Shown: one piece after another, positions 9,011 to 20,483 of the stretch
How the letters are laid out: every line of letters starts with the position of its first letter
How positions within the stretch are numbered: the first letter of the stretch is position 1
Assembly: GCF_001640025.1 (NCBI RefSeq)
Contig: NC_031674.1
Location: 4,278,001-4,342,000, forward strand
Direction: 5' to 3'
DNA: 64,000 nucleotides
Source: Sugiyamaella lignohabitans
Lineage: Eukaryota; Ascomycota; Dipodascomycetes; Dipodascales; Trichomonascaceae
Notes under the pieces: model-generated
The model's input: only the letters and a program-made list of their open reading frames with translations
The model's database searches: none
Told to the model about the DNA's origin: nothing
Translations under genes and position numbers: made by a program

Positions 9011-11000
9011 GATGTGTGTTGCAGTTGCTCAAGAACAGGGGGGCCGCAACAAGCAGGAAGCAGCAAGCAACAACCATAGGGGCAGACCTCAAAACGTTAG
9101 TAGAACTTTACGTATCTGATAAATACCTAGGGATCCATCCTAAACTACACTTATCAACAATAAGACTTATTATTCTTTTGACAAGAATGAGTAGTAGTTG
9201 AATGTGGAGACCGGAGACAAGCCTTCCCAGTCGCTTATAGTGGCTCTCACCAACTACAAGGGCCTGGTGTTTCACGAAGCCCGAACAAGCCAGAGACAGG
9301 ACGCCCAGTCACGGCATGATGGCTTGTTTATTGACGAACTCGATTAATTACAGGGTGCATGTGCAACAGACATGCTCGGCCATGGAACGGGTGCACCTCA
9401 TATGTGCTTGTAATTGCATGAATCCGCCGAACATGGAGAAGCTCAGCGGCACCTGACCGGCGATTGACGCGGAAATGCAGCCGGATCCTCGATGCACCCA
9501 TGATCACCAGCTATTATTGAGATTCGGCTCTAGTCGCGATCAGGGATCTCACTGGGTGGTTTTGCAGTGCGATCTTGCCTCCGGCAACTTGGGCTTCGTC
9601 TGAGACCACCTTGCTACTCTGGCTCCGCTCGAGTCGTTTATTCGGCTTTTGGTCATACTCATCTGCTGTGAGAAAGGGACAGAGGAGCGGCTACTGGATC
9701 TGGAGCCTAGTCAGGTTAGTGCAGTGAGTGCCTCGTTTTCGTTTTCATTTTCGTTCGTAAACTAGCCGGATGTGCCTGGGAGGTTCATCCGTCCTTGATT
9801 CCGTCAATTCTGGGCATATGAGATTGATAGCCAGTCAGCTGGACTGTATGAGTAGTCGGATCCCAGGTTGACTCTTCAAATCGCATTGCCTCGACGCCCA
9901 TCCTATTTTATCACCCGACTTCCGGCGGGCCGTTGCTGGGTTCGCATAGTCCCCCTTTTTAATTGATTGACAAATGTACTACTATCTGAGGCAAGTCGTA
10001 GAACGTTCCATGCATATACCATATCCGATATGTTGTGCAGTCCGCGGCTTGAGTCTAGCCCTGTCTAGTGCTCTAGTGCAGCGGCAGCAGGAGCAGTCTC
10101 GTTGGCATAATGTTGGCTTTTGATCCACCGACATCATGTCAAATAATCCAAAATAGTTATTACCTATCCGAGCTAAAATCTGGGAAGGGAGTCGTCGCCT
10201 CATCTAACGCAGCTCTTCGTTATCTGCCAACTGATGTTCACGGGTACAATAGCCCTTTAGATGCTAACACGCCACAGAGCCTGAGGCTCGTAAGGGAAAG
10301 GGTTGCTCATGTGGCCCAGAGCGTGCAGATGGGGTGATAGAGGCGAGGGTGAGGACTACCGAGATAAGTAGAGGGCCCGCTGCGACGGGAGATGGCTGGG
10401 AAGTAAGATTTCTCCACCTTTTTTGTTCAGATACTGCAAGTTATTATTCTGACTCCAAACATCACAGAAACCATATCATCGGTTACCATCAACGCAAAAA
10501 CATCAATTGACAGTTTGAAAGAGATACACGAGCTATCTCATTTAGATTTAACCATTGTTTGATAATTCGATTGGTTTGAACAAGCGATTAGCTTTGTATA
10601 TAACGTCTACTAAGTACGAAAACGTAACAAAGCAGCACTTCACCTTGACAGTTTGATTTTCAACTGGACTGAATTCAATCAGTTTATTGTGACAACCAAA
10701 CACCGTCTATTAAGTTTTGGTCACCAGGAGTTTACTGATAACGAACAGGTTTTCGATTGCAGACTGCAAGTTGTGTTTCTCGTCGATTGCTTGCTATACG
10801 TTTGGTTACCATCAATCAGTACTAATCATCAATTTCTTCAGGGTTCAACAATTGCTGCTAGCAGGCTTGCAGTAATTACACTGACTGGTACAGAGATACA
10901 ATACAATTGCCCAATCATTTTCGATCTTTATTTGTCATAGAAAGCCCAAATTAAAAGCGCGAACAAAAAAAATCATTGCCTACAAAAAGCACAAAGCACA

Positions 11001-12455
11001 ATGGCATCTTCAGACAATTCCCCAAAAAGTGGTCACCCCTCGTTGGCAGCTACTGCTCCCATTGAGGTTGCAATTCCTCGATCTCCACGATTGAGTACAT
11101 CTCAATTGAGTCCTGGTAGTGGTGGTGGTGCTGCTACCTCGCCGATAGGTGGTGCTGCGACTTCTCCGTTGAGACAACCTTCAATCGCCGATCTCTTATC
11201 AACTCCACCTCCATTAATCACTACTAGTATTACAGATTCTAGTAGTCATCATTCAAGAAGAGCCAGCTCTGCTTCTCGAAGTAGTGATGATGCTAGCACT
11301 GGTAGTGTTACTCCGCACATTGCAGCTTTCCCGCCTGTTAACAGTGCAGGCTCCCAGATATCAAGGGATTGGCAAGAAGTCCCTCTATCTGAACTTGTTC
11401 AAAAGGAAAAACTTATAGTTGTCGATTCAACAGCGTCGGTCGAACAGGCATTTGAGACTTTAGACGAACACGACCTTACTTCAGTTCCTATTCGCGACGG
11501 AAACACCATTACACACACATTCGACTATGCTGATTTGAATGCTTATCTATTACTAGTATTAGGGCACATCGAGCCAATTGACAGGACACCTGACGTCGAG
11601 CAAAAGGTTGTAAATGCTAGAGCTGGAAAAGAAGTACCTGTTAAATTTGTATCACAATTAGGGATTAAGGATCCTTACGTTGTTATTCCATCCAACTCGA
11701 CGCTGTCCACAGTTGTTGAGATTCTTGGCAATGGTGTACATCGCATTGCAGTAAGCGATCCAGCTACTCCAAGTGATATTATCGGTATTGTGTCCCAACG
11801 ACGTTTGATTAGGTACATTTGGGAAAATGGTAGACTCTTCAAGTCGCTTGAACCCCTGTTCCAAAAACCTCTAAGTGAGCTCCATGTTGGATCAACTAAT
11901 GTATTATCAATCAACGGCGAAGAGCCCGTTATCCACGCGCTACAAAAAATGCATAATGAAGGAGTCTCGTCTTTGGCTGTGGTTGATAATAACAAGAACT
12001 TGCTGGGGAACATCTCAATTGTGGATGTGAGACTTTTGACTAAGTATTCTCAATCACCTTTACTTCGTTCAAGCTGCAAGCAATTTCTCAATGTTATTTT
12101 AAGCAAGCGTGGTTTACAAGATGGTAAAGATTCATTCCCAGTATTCTATGTTACTCAATCGTCGACTCTTGGCCGTACACTTGCGAAGATGGTTGCCACC
12201 AGAGCACATCGGCTATGGATAGTGCAACCATCAAACCCATCGTCTACTGATTCGCCAGGAGCAGTTACTGAGGGTCATCTGACCGGCGTTGTATCTTTGA
12301 CTGACATTCTCTACCTTTTTGCAAAACATGCGGGCAAAGAATACCTTGATCCAAATAATGCTCGGCGTCAACGTCGTCGTAGTTCATCCTCATCCGTCCG
12401 CACTCAGAGCTCCGTAGATGCCTTTAAGCGGAGTCTTTCCATAGATCGCAGATAG
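11001..12455 (+). CDS. SDS23: CBS-domain cell-cycle/phosphatase regulator Sds23
   Basis: 484 aa. The Ser/Pro-rich N-terminus carries RSPRLSTSQLSP and the family signature QPSIADLLSTPPPL. Four CBS repeats follow. The first opens with WQEVPLSELV and contains SVEQAFETLDEHDLTSVPIR, then FDYADLNAYLLLVLGH. The others contain HRIAVSD, VSSLAVVDN and GVVSLTDILYLFAKH. The C-terminus is basic and serine-rich (RRQRRRSSSSS), a plausible kinase target. Sds23/Moc1 proteins tie nutrient state to mitosis and antagonise PP2A/PP6-type phosphatases in fission yeast; S. cerevisiae has two copies, SDS23 and SDS24. The ATG at 11001 is the first in frame and the length fits. Confidence 0.9.
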   Translation: MASSDNSPKSGHPSLAATAPIEVAIPRSPRLSTSQLSPGSGGGAATSPIGGAATSPLRQPSIADLLSTPPPLITTSITDSSSHHSRRASSASRSSDDASTGSVTPHIAAFPPVNSAGSQISRDWQEVPLSELVQKEKLIVVDSTASVEQAFETLDEHDLTSVPIRDGNTITHTFDYADLNAYLLLVLGHIEPIDRTPDVEQKVVNARAGKEVPVKFVSQLGIKDPYVVIPSNSTLSTVVEILGNGVHRIAVSDPATPSDIIGIVSQRRLIRYIWENGRLFKSLEPLFQKPLSELHVGSTNVLSINGEEPVIHALQKMHNEGVSSLAVVDNNKNLLGNISIVDVRLLTKYSQSPLLRSSCKQFLNVILSKRGLQDGKDSFPVFYVTQSSTLGRTLAKMVATRAHRLWIVQPSNPSSTDSPGAVTEGHLTGVVSLTDILYLFAKHAGKEYLDPNNARRQRRRSSSSSVRTQSSVDAFKRSLSIDRR

Positions 12456-12888
12456 CACTATCTTTACATTCTATTTTTATTACATACTCTGTTACGTTAC
12501 AATATAAGCTTGGGAGTGTATCATCACTCGCTAGCATCGCTAGACCTGCTTATCCCCGCAAGCTTGGTCTACCACTATGTCGGATAAGTGTTGCGCTATA
12601 TCGCAATCCAAGCCCGGACAGACAGTGACGACAGGAAATTCTTTAGCAGTTCTAAATTTTTCGGGAAATCTACCTACCGAGTGACAATTCCCAGTTATCA
12701 GATAGAGGCAACCCCACTGTCACACTCACTTTCTCGAAGTCTAACCCTAACATCTGATAGCCATCTAATCTCTAATCTTCTAATCTCTATGGTGGCATGT
12801 ATGTAGAGCCGCGTGTCATTAAAGCATGCCAGTTTGAATGATCTAGATAGTACTGGCAACTACACATTCCCTCTATTGACGAGAAAAT
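12456..12888. other. Intergenic between SDS23 and the ER J-protein gene
   Basis: 433 bp holding the SDS23 3' end and the promoter of the downstream same-strand gene. Short AATCTCTAATC-type repeats lie near 12765-12790. No gene seen. Confidence 0.5.
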
Positions 12889-14499
12889 ATGAAGTTCTTC
12901 AAATGGAGTGCTGGTGCCGCAACGTCCTTGGTAGCGCTGTTAGCTATCAGTGGAATTTCGGCAGAAAGTTTGATGGAACCTGCTACCGGATTCGTTTCTA
13001 AAGGCGATTCTCTGCTCTCAACGGGAGATGTGTCGGGAGCTTTGGAACATTATGACTCTGCTGTCAGGATTGATCCAGAAAATTATTTATATCTGTTCAA
13101 AAGAGGGGCAGCCTTGCTTTCTCTTGGAAGGGACCTTCAAGCATTAAAAGACTTTGATAGAGCTTTAGAGATAGGACCTAAGTTTGAAAGTGCATTGAAC
13201 CAACGGGCTAAAATAAACCTCAAGTTTGGCAGAATAGAATCTGCTCTGGATGATGCGAAAGGTCTGAAAGCTATAACCGCCCAAAATATTATTGAGAGCG
13301 CTGCTATTTACAGTAATTCATTGCAACAAGCACTCAAAGCTGAAAAGAAAGGAGATATCGAAGGTTGTATTGCCCATGCTTCAGAGGCATTAGCTGTATC
13401 GCCAAACAGCTTGGAAATGCGTAAGCTCCGTGCGAAATGTCGTATCAGTCATAACGATATGCGAGAGGCTCTAGTGGATCTGAGTCATGTCCAGAGCTTG
13501 ACACCATCTAATCCTGAATCATTTGTGACAGCGGTGAAAATCTATTATTACAGCTTCCATGAGTATGATAGTGCCATGCAAACCCTGCGTCGCTGCTTAC
13601 AGTATGATCCAGATTGCGCGGCATGTTTAAAAGTCCACCGACAAATTAAGAAGATCGAAAAGAAGATATCCAAGTATTCGAAAGACTCCTTAGCTAAGAA
13701 AGTCGCAGAGCACGAAGTGTGGAAGGAAGTAAAGACGACGTTAGATCAACAAAACGTTTACAAGGATATCGAAAAGGATGTCCTGAGCAATCTAAAAGAA
13801 GTTGGTACGACTGGTGAAAATTCTGGTCTACTCCGTGATCTTCAACAAATACTATGCGAAGCATACTACAATACCAAGGATTTCAAATCCAAACAGGGTC
13901 AAGAGTACTGTAAAATTGCATTTGAAAATGACAGAACGTTTGCTACAGCTGTGCTATATCAAGCGAGTGTGGAGATGGATAAAGATAACTTTGACATAGC
14001 CGCTCAGATACTACACGACTTCCAGCAAAGTACTGGTATCCAAGACCACAAAGTGGCTAGTAAGCTACGGGAAGCACAGATTCTTGCTCGTCGTGCTAAA
14101 GAAAAAGATTATTATAAAGTGCTCGGTGTTTCACGGACTGCTGATGATAAGGAGATCAAGAAAGCGTACCGTGGACTCACCAAACAATTCCACCCCGATA
14201 AGTACAGAGGACAAATGACAGCCGAAGAGGTAGAGCGGAAAATGGCGGATATTAACGAAGCATATGAAGTGCTTTCAGACGAAGAAAAGCGTCAACAGTT
14301 TGACAACGGCCACGATCCAAACGACCCCAACGGAGGTGGCCCAGGCGGGCCAGGCGGTAACCCGTTCAGGGGCACGCCTTTCCATTTTCAGGCTGGTGGA
14401 CCAGGTGGGTTCCATCAACAGCATTTCCAAGGTGGTTTTGACTTTGGCTCGTTTCAAGAGCAATTTATGAAGCAGCAGTTCCGTGCCCAAAGTCGTTAG
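12889..14499 (+). CDS. ER-lumenal TPR/J-domain co-chaperone (P58IPK/DNAJC3-like)
   Basis: 536 aa. A hydrophobic signal peptide (about 1-25) is followed by tandem TPR motifs from about 30 to 390 (for example [20 protein letters not shown] and [16 protein letters not shown]). A J domain lies at about 405-470, with [20 protein letters not shown] and the catalytic HPD. The Gly/Phe-rich tail contains [11 protein letters not shown] and GGNPF, parallel to the DNAJC3 tail. The family binds unfolded proteins with its TPRs and stimulates BiP/Kar2 ATPase with the J domain. There is no HDEL-type ending, as in animal DNAJC3. S. cerevisiae has the more distant Jem1 instead, so I give no yeast symbol. The Kar2 exchange factor SIL1 is 13 kb away. 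Confidence 0.85.
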   Translation: MKFFKWSAGAATSLVALLAISGISAESLMEPATGFVSKGDSLLSTGDVSGALEHYDSAVRIDPENYLYLFKRGAALLSLGRDLQALKDFDRALEIGPKFESALNQRAKINLKFGRIESALDDAKGLKAITAQNIIESAAIYSNSLQQALKAEKKGDIEGCIAHASEALAVSPNSLEMRKLRAKCRISHNDMREALVDLSHVQSLTPSNPESFVTAVKIYYYSFHEYDSAMQTLRRCLQYDPDCAACLKVHRQIKKIEKKISKYSKDSLAKKVAEHEVWKEVKTTLDQQNVYKDIEKDVLSNLKEVGTTGENSGLLRDLQQILCEAYYNTKDFKSKQGQEYCKIAFENDRTFATAVLYQASVEMDKDNFDIAAQILHDFQQSTGIQDHKVASKLREAQILARRAKEKDYYKVLGVSRTADDKEIKKAYRGLTKQFHPDKYRGQMTAEEVERKMADINEAYEVLSDEEKRQQFDNGHDPNDPNGGGPGGPGGNPFRGTPFHFQAGGPGGFHQQHFQGGFDFGSFQEQFMKQQFRAQSR

Positions 14500-17358
14500 C
14501 CAATGTAAAGTTATTTATTTATATGTTATGCCGAAACCCCAGCCATGCCTCCGGCCGCTGTGACTCTGCCCCAGCTCCTGTTCGTGCATAGTTCGTGGCC
14601 ATGTCTCGGATTATTACGTAGGGAGTTAGAAACAATCCTACACCCTCAAGAGTCGAACGAACGTCGTGAAAGGAGCCCTAGGAACACAGGGGTTACAGTG
14701 GAGCTCCAACCCATTCGCCGAAAGCGCCAACCAAGCAGAAAGCAGACCCAGACCCCGACTGGAATGTGCACCACGGACCCGGCTGACCCGGAGACATGCA
14801 CGAAAAGACGGGCTGGATGAGAGTTTTAGCGTCACACGAGCAAATGCGGGATAGCATGGCATTGCCTGTGCAACACACAGCATCGATGATTAGGATTGTC
14901 GATGATCCTGTCGATGATCCTGCACACAGATTGACTGAAGGCGACTGTTGACTTTGGCGATGCTAATGTGGGGCTTTGACTGTGAGATGATGGCCGCCAG
15001 TTAACAAGGCGGATGGACTACGGTTATCAGAGGACTATCAACGGCTGGTAATAGACTTCGTGTCTAGCGAAGCAGGGGGAAACTTTAAGGTAAAAGCTAA
15101 AACCAAGAAAACAATGCGGCTCTCGTCGCTTTAGGTTTGATTGCTTTGGTTGATTACAGAGACTGGCGATTACGCTCATGGTTTAACGTTTATTTCAGTC
15201 TCTGGATCAGTACAACTGCAGTAATGATAATACTGTATTTTGTTTCTCAGTGATACTTCATTCTTGTTTTTTTTTCTATTTTGTTTGTTTTTTTTAGTTC
15301 TCTTACTTTTTCTGCAAATGGGTGGTCTCCACCAAAGCCAAAATTTACAAGTAATGGGTCCGAAGAGCAAATGTAGGGCGTATGATATATCTCAAATTGA
15401 TATTCTGTAGGAAATCCGACATGACGAAAAAAAAACCAACTAGGTCTGCTGCAGTGTAGTCCACATCTTCCATACAGGACGATCCAGATGTAAAGGTGCT
15501 GGTCAACGGCTTTACTGGATTTGGGTTCAGTCCCGCAAGTTAGTAATGCCTTGATTGCCAGAGGTGGAAAGGTATTTTTTTAAGTCTATATCGTGTGGTA
15601 GAGGTAATAGTACTTTTAAAAGCGTCGGTGCGGAAATGGCGCCCCGTAGCGAGACGTTCACGAATATGGCGATGTCTAACGTCCGGAGATATTTATCCGA
15701 AAAACTGTTGAAGTCTGTAACGTCCGATCCCACTGCTATAACCTCCTGCTATAATATCCAGTTGACATCCAGTTGTCTGTATCTTGTGATAAATAACGTG
15801 CACCATCGACTGTTAGTTCATCCGAGACTTCTCAAACACAGTGCATAGCCACTAGTGACCCCCGAGTGATAGCCAGATTCTACCCTAGATCCAGTGATAC
15901 CAAACAGCTTTGCAGTGCATATGTACAAGTGTAGGTTTTTCGTGGCGGGCGGTTCTTTTGACAGTTTGACCCCCTATAGCCGCTGTCGGCCGGGATGAAA
16001 TGGTAGGTACAGAAATCGGAGCAGTCAAGAACATGCACCTAGCCGGGTAAACAAATTTAGTAGCTAGCCCGTCTGCTGTGAATAGAGATTTGCCCACTTG
16101 AGAAAGTAGTATTACATTGCTAATTGCTCTACGGATCTATGAGCTAGGCTCGCAAACAGCCGCTGAGCGTCATTGCTGAGTTGCTGTGGTCAGTTTGACA
16201 GCCACAACCGAATAATAATGAGATTGTCAGTGGTGGTTACTGCTGTAATATCTGACTCCGTTCATCCTGAAAGTGTGTTGCCGCCTTTCGTCACCGGTCG
16301 TCGATCACTAGCAGTTGCTGTTAAGCATAACCAGAATTGGCAGCATCCACGTAAACGAGCCAAAGCATGCGAGTCTCATACTCGGACAAGTTTCTGCCGC
16401 CCTTTAAACAGGATGGGTTGTGGGTTTTGATTGAGGCTGACAAAATGCATGTGGCTGCAAATCATACTTATCCTTCCTCGACAATGTGCTTCTCCCAACT
16501 GTAATCGGCACCCTGACTTGGATGATTTGTCCCAACGTCACACACCCGCAAGCCACCTTGAGCCTCGTTTGGCCGCTTGCAACTCCTACGATGTGCGTTT
16601 TACATACATATCCTAGCCCTACTGATAGGGGATTTTAGTTACTTTTTGGTGATAGTTTATTGGATGAAATGCAAAGGTGCGTCCGATAATAATCTGATAT
16701 ATTTGTAATTTTAGCCCGTTTACTCTCGATAGATAATATAAATAAAAATTACCCCAATACACCAAGTTTATGGGTTAACAGACTTTTTCTGCTACTGGAT
16801 AGAACTACCGCATACACTGGTAGTCATCTTTATATCTTAGACTGGGTAGATTTAGACTAAGACACTAGGTGAGTAAGATTAAACAGACGTATGACTGTCA
16901 TCAACAGCGCCGCCATAGATAACAGCTGGAACGGCAGAAATTCCGACCATTATACAGGTGAACCTTGAATTTGAAACTTGAACTGAAACTTCCAATTGCA
17001 ACAATTTTGGGTTTATTTGTAACTGGTGTCGAGACCTTATAATCAGGAAGAGAGACTGGTGTCTAACATTTGTAGTAGACGGTAAGACTCGATAGCCACG
17101 ATCGAGCCATTTATTTTGTGTCATTAGAAGAACAAACAATATTCCGTGGATTTGGCGATTATTGTCTTTATATTTATTTTGTTTGTTTCTTTTTTGAAAT
17201 TGGCGGTTAGACTCGATAAGGACCTTATCCTTATCACCCGACTGTGTCTGATTTGTTGTTTTGTTTTCAAGTTTGACTTAATCGTTGTTAGATTGGCTGG
17301 TCTCGCCTGATATTTACCGCCAAGTCTCCTAACTTTCTATCTCCATAATCCATGACTC
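14500..17358. other. Long intergenic region upstream of PIB2
   Basis: 2.86 kb without a supportable gene. It holds one copy of TTGACAGTTTGA (15958-15969). A near-duplicate GGTWAGACTCGATA pair lies 110 bp apart (17081-17094, 17205-17218), and GATA-like TTATC sites occur near 17225-17236. T-rich tracts lie at 15260-15300 and 17165-17195. Short open frames at 15527-15733 (minus) and 15555-15848 (plus) overlap each other and match nothing I recognise. Confidence 0.5.
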
Positions 17359-17414
17359 ATGTCGTCATCATCTACCGTTTCATCAACTTCGTTACCCTCA
17401 CCTGTTTCCTCTGA
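17352..17414 (+). promoter_or_regulatory. Out-of-frame AUG (20-codon uORF) overlapping the PIB2 start
   Basis: An ATG at 17352, 7 nt before the PIB2 ATG at 17359 and in another frame, opens 20 codons ending in TGA at 17412-17414. If the transcript includes it, scanning ribosomes meet it first, which could lower or tune PIB2 translation. The transcript start is not visible in the sequence. Confidence 0.4.
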
Positions 17415-19095
17415 AGTATCTCCTACATCAACTACACATACATCACCAGCTTCGAACACTGGAAGTGTTTCTTCAAAGATGACTGCCGTAGCTCCAAGCG
17501 CTGCTACCACGGACACGGCCTTTGGTGCCAATACGGGTGCTACAGAGAGATCACTTGTTATCGATACATCACCTACACCTACACCGTCTCAAGCACCCAC
17601 CCCTACTCCAATTAATCCACAGACATCACAAACCACGTCGTTTTCTTCGGCAGATTCAAATCAGTCCTCGGGCTCTCAAACAACAAATGACTCGACCCCC
17701 GGTGGTGAAGCATCAGATATCACTGGAGAGCTGCAGTTCACTAAGAAAACTATTACCAAGAAATCGGACTCTGTTAAAGCCTCCAAACCATCTTCAGCAT
17801 TCTCATCTTTTTCCTCGTCTTCTCACCTCAATACACTCGTACCTGCTGGTAATACGGCCAAGCAGCATGCCCCCAACTGTTCTGCCAACGCTACTGGCCA
17901 AGCTGTGCGCAGACATGTCCAATCGACTGTTCTCGGAACTAGTTGTGAGTGCGATTTACCACAAGCCTCTGCTCAAATTCATTCCTCTCCCCCTCCTCTG
18001 ATCGATGACCATTCTAGAATCCGAACACCTGCATCTATTCCCCCATCATTAGCATCTTCTGTCGAAATTGGTACTCATATGCCTTTTACTGATAATAAGC
18101 CACCCAGTAACTCGGGAACCACCACTCCATCGCGAAATGCCTCTGATATTACACTGGTATCTTCCGACAATAAGCCACCGGCAGCGAGAAAGTATCAGCC
18201 GGCCCGAGTGGTTCTTAATGCTGGGTCCACTTCAACTACTTCCACCAATAGTGCAAGTACATCACCTAATAGGGCCCCTTCTCCTCTGGATTCGAAGTCC
18301 ATGGCCAGAGTACCTCCAGGTCCTCTTCAAAACTTTCCTTACATTGGGCTGAAGAGCAGTCAGCAACAAACTTCACCCTCACCTTCTCCATGGACAAACC
18401 ATCTCTCTTTGCCCTCGTCCCCTACTAATAACACGTTCGCGACCCCCCCACATCGAACTTTTAGCAATGATAGCTCTTTGTCGGCAGCATCTAATTACTT
18501 CCCCCCTAAACAGCTTCGCGAGCCCAAAACTCCATTATATATTCCTGCTGTGTTACGACGTACGGATGAAACAGCTTATCAATCATCAGGCGGAGAATAT
18601 TTTGGATATGGTGCAGCTAATTCCAATTATACCAAATCCGCATCGACATCTCCGGTGAGAGCACCTCCCAGATACCATTGGAAACCTGATTATGAGCGTG
18701 ACAATTGCAAAGATTGCACAACGAAATTCACTTTTTTCGATCGACGACATCATTGCAGACGATGTGGTGACATATTCTGCGGGCAGCATATCAAATACAC
18801 CATTATCCTTGATCAAAATTTGAATTTCGCCACTACGGGCTATCCATGCAAATCCTGTTGGTCCTGTGCCAATGATTATGAGGAATTCAAGCGCTCTTAC
18901 AGTAATAAGACTGCTATTTCTCAAGTCTCAATGAAAACTCCACCAGCGCCTATTGATACGAGCTCATTACGCGGTGGCCTTGCTGCTGTTGGTGGAATCG
19001 CCGGCACCAGCGTGACGAACAGCCCTCGAATGTCTTTGCAGAACAATGATCCAGTGGGTTCTGTTCCTGCAGACTGGAGCTGGTCTACATTTTAG
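17359..19095 (+). CDS. PIB2: FYVE-domain protein, Pib2-like TORC1 regulator
   Basis: 578 aa. The first ~430 residues are low-complexity Ser/Thr/Pro. A FYVE finger at about 440-515 has the WxxD motif ([10 protein letters not shown]), [11 protein letters not shown], the phosphoinositide-binding core RRHHCRRCG and the final CKSCWSC. The protein ends in PADWSWSTF, which resembles the short conserved C-terminal tail of Pib2 and LAPF/phafin1-type proteins. Yeast Pib2 binds PI3P on the vacuole and activates TORC1 in response to glutamine. The combination of disordered N-terminus, late FYVE and aromatic tail favours Pib2 over Pib1, Vps27 or Vac1. A small out-of-frame AUG precedes the start. Confidence 0.8.
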   Translation: MSSSSTVSSTSLPSPVSSEVSPTSTTHTSPASNTGSVSSKMTAVAPSAATTDTAFGANTGATERSLVIDTSPTPTPSQAPTPTPINPQTSQTTSFSSADSNQSSGSQTTNDSTPGGEASDITGELQFTKKTITKKSDSVKASKPSSAFSSFSSSSHLNTLVPAGNTAKQHAPNCSANATGQAVRRHVQSTVLGTSCECDLPQASAQIHSSPPPLIDDHSRIRTPASIPPSLASSVEIGTHMPFTDNKPPSNSGTTTPSRNASDITLVSSDNKPPAARKYQPARVVLNAGSTSTTSTNSASTSPNRAPSPLDSKSMARVPPGPLQNFPYIGLKSSQQQTSPSPSPWTNHLSLPSSPTNNTFATPPHRTFSNDSSLSAASNYFPPKQLREPKTPLYIPAVLRRTDETAYQSSGGEYFGYGAANSNYTKSASTSPVRAPPRYHWKPDYERDNCKDCTTKFTFFDRRHHCRRCGDIFCGQHIKYTIILDQNLNFATTGYPCKSCWSCANDYEEFKRSYSNKTAISQVSMKTPPAPIDTSSLRGGLAAVGGIAGTSVTNSPRMSLQNNDPVGSVPADWSWSTF

Positions 19096-19359
19096 ACTGA
19101 GACAATGGCCTGCTTCTTTGACGAATTTTATGCCTCACCGGTTTTATGTTTAATAATTTAATTTTCCTGCTTTTTTCACAATTTGCGCAGACATTTTGTG
19201 TTGTTTCTAACTTATAAATTAATTTTGTAACTTAACTTATTATGAAAAATTTCAAAAATTAAGGCTTGCTGAGAGGCAGGCACGGTCATCACTAAGTTGA
19301 TATTTAAGAGCAGCATGGGTTGAAGAACAACCGAGGAAACATCAGTAAGTGAAATTGCA

Positions 19360-20483
19360 TCAAGATACTCGTTGTTCAAGAAATTTCAGCATATTGCTTG
19401 AAACTCTTCCCACCTGCCCAGCCTCTTTTACAGTGTTCTCAAGCCCCCGGGTCAGACTCTTATAATAAACAGTTTTAACAAGTCCACAGCGAGACTCAAC
19501 ATCTTCGGTTACCGTAAACACATCTGTAGACTCAGAGATAGGTGTTGAAGATCTTGTAGAGTGTTGCGAAGTCGAAGAATTGGTGCCTCCTATGCCAGTA
19601 CTCCTCGAGAATAGACCCAATGTTGCATATGGACCAGAACGAATTGGTAGGAGAAACTTGGCAGTCTCCGGGTGGTGAAATGGCGGTAAATTGTCTGAAG
19701 CAGAGTCTAGGGCTTCATCTAAGCCGATATTTAAGAGCTTATCCAAAGACATTATATGCGCTAGCTTAGTTTTGGCTGCACTTGCACCGAATGACAGCCC
19801 AGTAGTCACTGACGCTGATGATATAGTTGTACCCGGGTGTTTAGGGCCACTGCTGGTTTTTTTCTCATCTTCCAATGGCCATCCAAGTAATGGAAAAAAA
19901 CACTTAAGTGTCTTTGCCCAAGACAATCGAGACACTTGTTCTGGGACGGTCTCGAGCAATATATTTAGAAAGTCCGTCGACTGAGCGCGAATCTCGGGTG
20001 TAATATGAGTCATCGCCGAGTGAACATACAACATAATAAAAGGGCTGTGCGACGACATATTTTGTCTCAAAATATCGGCTTTAAACAACTCCAGAACTGC
20101 TTCCCTGACTGATTTAGAGGTGTCCAGAATTAATGGTGCCGCAGCCCCAAACACTGGTTTGATATGGTTATCGTGACCTCGAAGATTATTCTGAATATAT
20201 GCTAATGCCTCTTTTCTAGTCGTAGCAGAATGATGTTTTAACAATGCCAAATACTTTTGAAATGTCTCCTCATCAGTGCTATCAAGCTTTGCTATGCTTT
20301 GAGATGGCAAGTGAATAGACTTCGCTACGAAAGATGTGTCTGTGTGAGAAGTTCCATTTGCCTTCGCTTTACCAACGCGGAGCTTGGTTTTCTATTCAAG
20401 GTTAGTTTCTCGTATGTGGAAACAAGGGTATATTGACATACCTGAAAGTCTTTCCTCTTTTCCTTCTGCTTTTTTGAAACCAT
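19360..20483 (-). CDS. IPI1: Pre-rRNA processing protein Ipi1 (two exons)
   Basis: Exon 1 is 20442-20483 (ATG at 20483, MVSKKQKEKRKDFQ). A 50-nt intron at 20392-20441 runs from GTATGT to ACTAACCTTGAATAG, with a perfect branch point. Exon 2 is 19360-20391. The spliced 357-aa product starts with the basic Ipi1 N-terminus, then KTKLRVGKAKANG and TDTSFVAKSIHL. Next come LALLKHHSATTRKEALAYIQ and an ARM-like region including MLYVHSAMTHITPEIRAQST and FFPLLGWP. Ipi1 (TEX10 relative) works with Rix1 and Ipi3 in ITS2 processing and maturation of nuclear pre-60S particles. Without exon 1 the frame lacks an ATG at the conserved N-terminus. It diverges from RQC1. Confidence 0.9.

Larger units (their letters stand above)
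8059..11000. other. Long intergenic region upstream of SDS23
   Basis: 2.9 kb with no gene I can support. It separates the divergent TMC1 and SDS23. Contents: degenerate GGTAATGTTT tandem repeats (8841-8890), four GGCAT units (8991-9010), a GC-richer stretch at about 9200-9700, and near SDS23 two copies of TTGACAGTTTGA (10507-10518, 10645-10656) and two of GGTTACCATCAAY (10481-10493, 10804-10816). No tRNA B-box or snRNA hallmark was found. A long regulated promoter, a 5' leader or an unannotated noncoding RNA are possible. Confidence 0.5.

Noticed and set aside
10653..10940. 95-codon open frame upstream of SDS23
   Set aside because: It begins with TTG, not ATG, and has no recognisable content. 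It is probably leader or promoter DNA.
15488..15540. Short plus-strand peptide KVLVNGFTGFG, resembling the start of a pyroglutamyl-peptidase
   Set aside because: It stops after about 20 residues, the NPS-type continuation is absent, and no downstream frame matches the family. Chance resemblance is likely.
15527..15848. Overlapping open frames of 68 (minus) and 97 (plus) codons
   Set aside because: They are antisense to each other, neither matches a family, and no splice signals extend them convincingly.
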